64,000 nucleotides of DNA from Nostoc edaphicum CCNP1411 (lineage in GTDB: Bacteria; Cyanobacteriota; Cyanobacteriia; Cyanobacteriales; Nostocaceae). The stretch is taken from assembly GCF_014023275.1 (NCBI RefSeq), contig NZ_CP054698.1, positions 6,719,001 through 6,783,000 of the forward strand, written 5' to 3'. Positions 59,741 to 64,000 of this stretch are shown here, in pieces. A program made the translations under genes and the position numbers. Positions within the stretch are counted from its first letter, which is position 1; each line of letters opens with the position of its first letter. The notes below the pieces were generated by a model, which ran no database searches, was not told the origin of the DNA, and saw nothing but the letters and a program-made list of their open reading frames with translations.

Positions 59741-60421
59741 ATGAAGGTGAAGCACAAACCCAAATCAGCATTTGTTCAATCTTTTAGCGGCATGATGCTG
59801 AGTATCATAACTGTAGTTGGTCTATCACCATTAGTATTAGCGGTTCCTGCCAAAGTTTCTTTGCATACGCCAGAACAGAATGCACAGAAACAACCACAAA
59901 AACTAGCACAGTTTTCCGATACAGGGCCATCAGAGCGATCGCAACTCCTGCAACAAGCCAATGCTTTGTTGAACCAGGGAGACTTGACAGGTGCGGAGGA
60001 AAATTTACGCAAATTAATTAAACAATTCCCAAAAGATACCTTTGGACACTTTCAACTAGGAAATGTGCTTTTTCGCCAAAAGAAACCAGAAGAAGCAATT
60101 AGCGCCTATCAAGAAGCCATTCGCCTCCAGCCAAAATACGCTCTAGCTCACAATGCGATCGGTATGGTTTATGCAAGCCAAAGTCGCTGGGAAGAAGCCA
60201 TTGCTGAATATAAAAAAGCTCTAGACATTAATCCTAATTATGCCGAGGGGCTGACTAATTTTGCACTGGCATTGTGGCAAACAAATAAAAAAGATGAGGC
60301 ACTATCTTCTTTAGAAAAAGCTTTAAATATTTTCAAAGAACAAAATAGAGGTGAAAAAGTTAACCAAGTAGAACGAATTTTGAAAGAGATCAAAACTGCT
60401 GATGATCCTGGTATTTCGTGA
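59741..60421 (+). CDS. Exported TPR protein
   Basis: A 226-residue protein with a signal peptide (SGMMLSIITVVGLSPLVLAVPA) and three to four tetratricopeptide repeats at about residues 68-205: LLQQANALLNQGDLTGAEENLRKL, FQLGNVLFRQKKPEEAISAYQEAIRLQP, IGMVYASQSRWEEAIAEYKKALDINP, and NFALALWQTNKKDEALSSLEKAL. It is probably a periplasmic or lumenal scaffold; its partner is unknown. Confidence 0.88.
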   Translation: MKVKHKPKSAFVQSFSGMMLSIITVVGLSPLVLAVPAKVSLHTPEQNAQKQPQKLAQFSDTGPSERSQLLQQANALLNQGDLTGAEENLRKLIKQFPKDTFGHFQLGNVLFRQKKPEEAISAYQEAIRLQPKYALAHNAIGMVYASQSRWEEAIAEYKKALDINPNYAEGLTNFALALWQTNKKDEALSSLEKALNIFKEQNRGEKVNQVERILKEIKTADDPGIS

Positions 60422-60637
60422 GAATCACATTATTCAGTGGATAAAAGCTAAAAAGAGTTGTTGCAATCGGCTTTAAGGATAGGCGTGTCTGAGATAACTT
60501 GCGGAAAGGAGGATAAGGATAGTTTCACGCAAAGGCGCAAAGGTTTTTAGAAACTTTGCGTCCTGCAATAAAAATGTAAAAATGAATTATGAAAATAGAT
60601 AGGTAATAAGGTATCATTGCGGTTATATTTTAAGCTT

Positions 60638-62434
60638 TCACCTAAAGAGATTGTAAACCGCAGCAGTTTGCCCACCAGATACTTCTTGTGGTTTTTTCTC
60701 ATGTCCATCACGAATATAAAGCTTGTCTCCATACCATACAGGCTCATTACCAGCTTTAATCTCAATCATTAATACTGTATGTTCCATATATGTTAGCGGA
60801 GTTAAACTTGTATTAACTGCTGTCTTTAACCATTCTGGTAATTTTGAATCGCGAATTTTTCTGCTGATAGAAAGAATGTAATCATCAAGGCTAATATCTT
60901 TTAAACGTGCTTCTCGCTCTAAACCCACAATACCAAATGTAAAAAAACGAGGAGCAGTAATATTGTCCAACTTTTCAATGCGTTGAGTATCTTGTTCTTT
61001 ATCAGTAACACCAATAAATATATATCCCTTTTTTCCTTTTCCTAAATTTGCTATTGCAGCAATATTTTGTATAATTTTTTCTAAGTTTTGCTCATCAAAT
61101 CTTCTATTTTTCTCTTCTAAAGTATACAGTCCCTGTTTGAAATCATAATTAGGTGCTTCTGTTTTTGAACGTCTCAAGTAATTTTCAAAATCAATAGCAT
61201 ATGATCCACTACTGCGAGTTGGACTATTGGAATGCTTAAAATAATTTTGAATCAATCCTTTAGTAAGACCAATATTGTCGATTCTATTTTCCGTCTTAAC
61301 AGTAGGACTCATTTTAATTTTGGTTATTAAATTTTGAACAGCAGCAAAAACTTTTTCGTACTCAAAAGGCTCCTTAGATTCTTTGATAAGAAGTTCATAA
61401 AAAGACATAAATAATGTATAAAAAGGCTCTTTTACTGGATTACTTCCTCCAGACTTACGGCTTAAAATATTTCTTAAAAAGTTATTTTGTTTTGATATAT
61501 TAACAGCATTGATAGCATTTATTATATGAGATAAAACTGTTTTTATATCTTGTTGAAGATTATCTTCTCCATATTTAGCAATAGCCAATTCTATTTTATC
61601 TGATTTATTATTATCACCTTTTCCATAGTAAGCATCAAAGTTTTCTTTGCTAGCTGCGAAAGGTTCTCCTAGTGCTATAGAAAGTATTATATCTGCTAGT
61701 AACTGTTCATCCTCACTATCTCGAAGACCAGAAATACGTAGTATTCCTTGATTGCACCAAAATGTATCTTCTGCATAAACTCCATATCCAAGATCAATAG
61801 ATTTGGCATCAATACTAATCTCAGGCATCTCAGTGAGAGGAAGTTCTTCTCGTGAGACATCCCCACGAATTTCAGCTGCAAGAAACCTAACCAAAGTTGA
61901 AAACTTTGTCGTGACTCCAGCTTGTCTTACTTCTTGAGGTGATAGATGTTTACCATTTGAATTGATTCGATTGAAAATATCCTCAATTTCATCAATTAAA
62001 TTGGCTCTGTATATTGTTACTGCAACGGAATACTCTAAGAACTTTGCACAAATATCAGAATCCCAACAAGTGTATTTAGTAGCATCTACTGGCTTAAATA
62101 CTTTTGCTTGACTCAACTCGTATGCAAAAGGATGTTTGGTAACATCAAAATATTTTTCTTGGACAGAAAACTCATTTTCTATGAAACTAAATATTGCATT
62201 AAGTCTTTGCATACCATCAATTATTTCATATACCTCTTCTCCATCACTATCATTAAAGACTCCCAATAATATTAATGGAATAGGATAATTAAGTAATAAG
62301 CTTTCAATAAGACGAGTTTTTTCACTTTTTGTCCAAACAAGCTTACGTTGATATCTACGATTGACAATTAACTTTTCTGTTCTATAAAGACGATATAATT
62401 CTAGTACGCTTGTACCTTTCGGAGTAATGCTCAT
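60638..62434 (-). CDS. DUF262 - AlbA_2 (Schlafen-like) fusion protein, candidate defence gene
   Basis: A 598-residue protein. Residues about 10-200 are a DUF262 (GmrSD N-terminal, ParB/Srx-like) domain: NRRYQRKLVWTKSEKTRLIESLLLNYPIPLILL (split), EVYEIIDGMQRLNAIFSF, and FNRINSNGKHLSPQEVRQA. A helical linker (200-420) follows. Residues about 425-560 are an AlbA_2/Schlafen AlbA-like domain: NYDFKQGLYTLEEKNRRF, IIQNIAAIANLGKGKKGYIFIGVTDK, and a closing VLMIEIKAGNEPVWYGDKLYIRDG. DUF262 proteins are nucleotide-dependent nucleases in type IV restriction and other defence systems; AlbA_2 domains bind nucleic acids and in Schlafen proteins cut RNA. A fused form suggests a one-protein defence effector; no partner gene is adjacent. 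Confidence 0.8.
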   Translation of the reverse strand: MSITPKGTSVLELYRLYRTEKLIVNRRYQRKLVWTKSEKTRLIESLLLNYPIPLILLGVFNDSDGEEVYEIIDGMQRLNAIFSFIENEFSVQEKYFDVTKHPFAYELSQAKVFKPVDATKYTCWDSDICAKFLEYSVAVTIYRANLIDEIEDIFNRINSNGKHLSPQEVRQAGVTTKFSTLVRFLAAEIRGDVSREELPLTEMPEISIDAKSIDLGYGVYAEDTFWCNQGILRISGLRDSEDEQLLADIILSIALGEPFAASKENFDAYYGKGDNNKSDKIELAIAKYGEDNLQQDIKTVLSHIINAINAVNISKQNNFLRNILSRKSGGSNPVKEPFYTLFMSFYELLIKESKEPFEYEKVFAAVQNLITKIKMSPTVKTENRIDNIGLTKGLIQNYFKHSNSPTRSSGSYAIDFENYLRRSKTEAPNYDFKQGLYTLEEKNRRFDEQNLEKIIQNIAAIANLGKGKKGYIFIGVTDKEQDTQRIEKLDNITAPRFFTFGIVGLEREARLKDISLDDYILSISRKIRDSKLPEWLKTAVNTSLTPLTYMEHTVLMIEIKAGNEPVWYGDKLYIRDGHEKKPQEVSGGQTAAVYNLFR

Positions 62435-62693
62435 AATATTTTTTCTACTTTGATTTAGATTAAAAATTTTTGACTGTAATTAAAACAGGGTCGATACCTA
62501 TTTCATCGCTTGCTCTTAGCTTTAAGGCTTTTTGTATAATATAGCACAGAAAATTAGATCGTAACCTGTTAATATGCAGTTACTTTGATTGCATTTATAA
62601 CAAAACTCGTTATTGTAACTGATGCAATCATCCAAAACAGTCCAGTTGCCTATCTACAATAAGATTTAGAGGCAATCTTGACCACTCTTATTT
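62435..62693. other. AT-rich spacer between the DUF262 gene and Uma2
   Basis: Probable divergent promoters. No repeats or terminators were recognised. Confidence 0.3.
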
Positions 62694-63452
62694 ATGACTT
62701 TCTTATCAGCATTAACTTTACCTGATCACACCCAGTTACCAGACTCAGATGGTACATTTGTGAAAAATCTTCAGGAGCATCCACAAAGTATTTTAATCAC
62801 AGATTCAATTAAACCTGTTCTAGAGAAACTTCATCCTGATAGTCAATATTGTATTGGACAAGATTCTGGCATCTACTGGGGATTGACAGATCCTCCTGAA
62901 AAGGGCGCTGAAGCACCAGACTGGTTTTATGTACCCAATGTACCACCGACACTTAACGGTAAAATGCGCCGTTCTTATGTGCTGTGGAAGGAATATATTG
63001 CACCCTTGATTGTGCTGGAATTTGTCTCTGGAGATGGTTCAGAAGAACGAGATAACACACCACCATCTCAAGGGGAAGGTGGAAATGTTGGGAAGTTTTG
63101 GGTTTACGAGCAGGCTATTCGAGTGCCTTATTATGGGATTTATGAAGTAGCAAAAGCGCAAGTGGAAGTTTACCACTTAGTCGATAATAGTTATCAACTG
63201 ATGAAACCCAATGAACGGGGACATTACCCAATTGTTCCTATGGATGTAGAGTTAGGAATCTGGCAAGGATTTTATCAGAATGCAGAGTTACCTTGGTTGC
63301 GCTGGTGGGATGCACAAGGAAATTTACTGCTAACGGGTGAGGAACGTGCTGTGATTGAGCGACAAAAGCGGGAGAGAATTGTAGAGAAATTGCGTACTCT
63401 CTCTACTGAACAACTCAACGCTTTAGGAATTGACCCAGAAATGCTAGATTAG
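62694..63452 (+). CDS. Uma2-family (DUF820) protein, long form
   Basis: A 252-residue Uma2-type protein: SDGTFVKNLQEHPQSILITDSIKPVLEKLHP at the start, DWFYVPNVPP (catalytic-type D), WKEYIAPLIVLEFVSGDGSEERD (E position), FWVYEQAIRVPYYGIYEVAKAQVEVYHL, and a C-terminal basic helix (ERAVIERQKRERIVEKLRTLS). This longer subfamily is common in Nostoc-type genomes. Its last four bases overlap the convergent Uma2 gene. Confidence 0.88.
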   Translation: MTFLSALTLPDHTQLPDSDGTFVKNLQEHPQSILITDSIKPVLEKLHPDSQYCIGQDSGIYWGLTDPPEKGAEAPDWFYVPNVPPTLNGKMRRSYVLWKEYIAPLIVLEFVSGDGSEERDNTPPSQGEGGNVGKFWVYEQAIRVPYYGIYEVAKAQVEVYHLVDNSYQLMKPNERGHYPIVPMDVELGIWQGFYQNAELPWLRWWDAQGNLLLTGEERAVIERQKRERIVEKLRTLSTEQLNALGIDPEMLD

Positions 63453-64000
63453 GAAATATTCTCATCTATCAAAGTTACATCTTCGTATATTTCTGCGATC
63501 GCACAACGAAAATCAACGCTAGCTAAATGCACTTCTTCCCCTTTTTCATAAGGGTAAAGTACCCAATGTCCTTCGTCATTGCGGCGGAAGCATTCTACAC
63601 TCATTCGGTCTGGTGAAATTAGCACATATTCTTGTAGTGATTCTAAGTGTCGGTAACTAGCAAATTTCTTCCCTCTGTCATAGCCTTCTGTTGACTCAGA
63701 AAGCACTTCGATAATTAAGCAAGGATAACACTTAAAATATTCAAATTCTTTATCTCGTATATCGCAAGTCACCATTGCATCTGGATAAAAATAGCGGTTG
63801 ATGACATCAATTTGTGCTTTCATATCTAACATATAGACACGGCATCCACTACCCCGGAGATGGTTACGCAGCAGCATAGATACATTTAGGCTAACTGTAA
63901 CATGAGCGTCACTTGCTCCTGCCATTGCGTAGACTTGACCATCAATATATTCGTGTTTGATTTCACTAAATTTCTCGCCCTCTAAATATTCTTCTGGGGA
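63449..64000 (-). CDS. Uma2-family (DUF820) protein, N-terminus outside the window
   Basis: The frame is open to the window edge. The encoded part begins SPEEYLEGEKFSEIKHEYIDG and continues QVYAMAGASDAHVTVSLNVSMLLRNHL, the canonical Uma2 N-terminal pattern, then YFYPDAMVTCD (D), YPCLIIEVLSESTEGYDRGKKFASYRHLESLQEYVLIS (E and K) and a normal C-terminus. Only about the first 5-12 residues are missing. An internal ATG at 63925 would omit conserved sequence, so the gene surely starts beyond 64000. Confidence 0.9.
   Translation of the reverse strand, partial: SPEEYLEGEKFSEIKHEYIDGQVYAMAGASDAHVTVSLNVSMLLRNHLRGSGCRVYMLDMKAQIDVINRYFYPDAMVTCDIRDKEFEYFKCYPCLIIEVLSESTEGYDRGKKFASYRHLESLQEYVLISPDRMSVECFRRNDEGHWVLYPYEKGEEVHLASVDFRCAIAEIYEDVTLIDENIS

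Overview
The window is chromosomal DNA of a filamentous cyanobacterium, most likely of the Nostoc/Anabaena (Nostocales) type. The evidence is the very frequent HIP1 octamer GCGATCGC inside and between genes, the photosystem II assembly lipoprotein Psb27, PEP-CTERM and pentapeptide-repeat proteins, XisH/XisI (fdxN-element excision factors), several Uma2-family genes, and many tandem heptamer tracts (STRR type, e.g. GGGGACT, TCATTGG, GAGTGCT) between genes. No rRNA, tRNA or CRISPR array was recognised.

Layout. 1-4 kb: a truncated Crp/Fnr-like regulator, a DALR-domain protein carrying an in-frame insertion of repeat DNA, a HAD phosphatase and a PEP-CTERM protein. 4.3-7.2 kb: polA with all proofreading motifs. 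7.3-12.4 kb: an apparent iron-handling cluster (periplasmic binding lipoprotein, FTR1 permease, ferritin-like protein, helix-hairpin-helix lipoprotein with an HxxE motif, two-domain multicopper oxidase) with a strong sigma-70-type promoter ahead of the oxidase. 13-24 kb: housekeeping genes (cofH, psb27, a GH10-like exported protein, a CPT-like kinase, mobA, a DUF255 thioredoxin protein, clpP). An internally deleted ISAs1-type element with a 10-bp target duplication sits directly against the mobA start. 24.8-28.7 kb: an RNB-domain protein lacking the catalytic aspartates, ubiX and a LapA-like membrane protein.

29.7-33.4 kb is an accessory patch: a frameshifted hicA with intact hicB, aroK followed by translationally coupled xisH-xisI, a RelE/ParE-type toxin-antitoxin pair, fragments of a second xisH, and two decayed copies of parts of the aroK 3' end. 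It looks like repeated insertion at the end of aroK. 33.5-48.1 kb is mainly core genes (argB, azoR with a divergent HxlR regulator, pdxH, AI-2E family transporter, scpA, a sugar nucleotidyltransferase, speA, ndk, terC) with small non-autonomous elements; one of these has a target duplication covering a stop codon.

48.3-64 kb is a probable defence island: a ParDE-type pair; a minus-strand operon of a 115-aa protein, ZorA-like (MotA/TolQ fold with a long coiled-coil tail containing 80-residue tandem repeats), ZorB-like (MotB/OmpA) and a ZorC-like EH-signature protein, with no ZorD helicase or ZorE nuclease beside it; a two-gene unit with a PD-(D/E)XK-like protein; a second PD-(D/E)XK-like protein; an Uma2 gene broken by repeat DNA; a DUF262-AlbA_2 (Schlafen-like) fusion; and two more Uma2 genes. 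acs and a TPR protein lie within it. The best candidates for an undescribed system are the ZorD-less Zorya-like operon, the DUF262-AlbA_2 fusion, and the aroK-end insertion site carrying xisHI. All assignments come from reading the sequence; no database search was possible.
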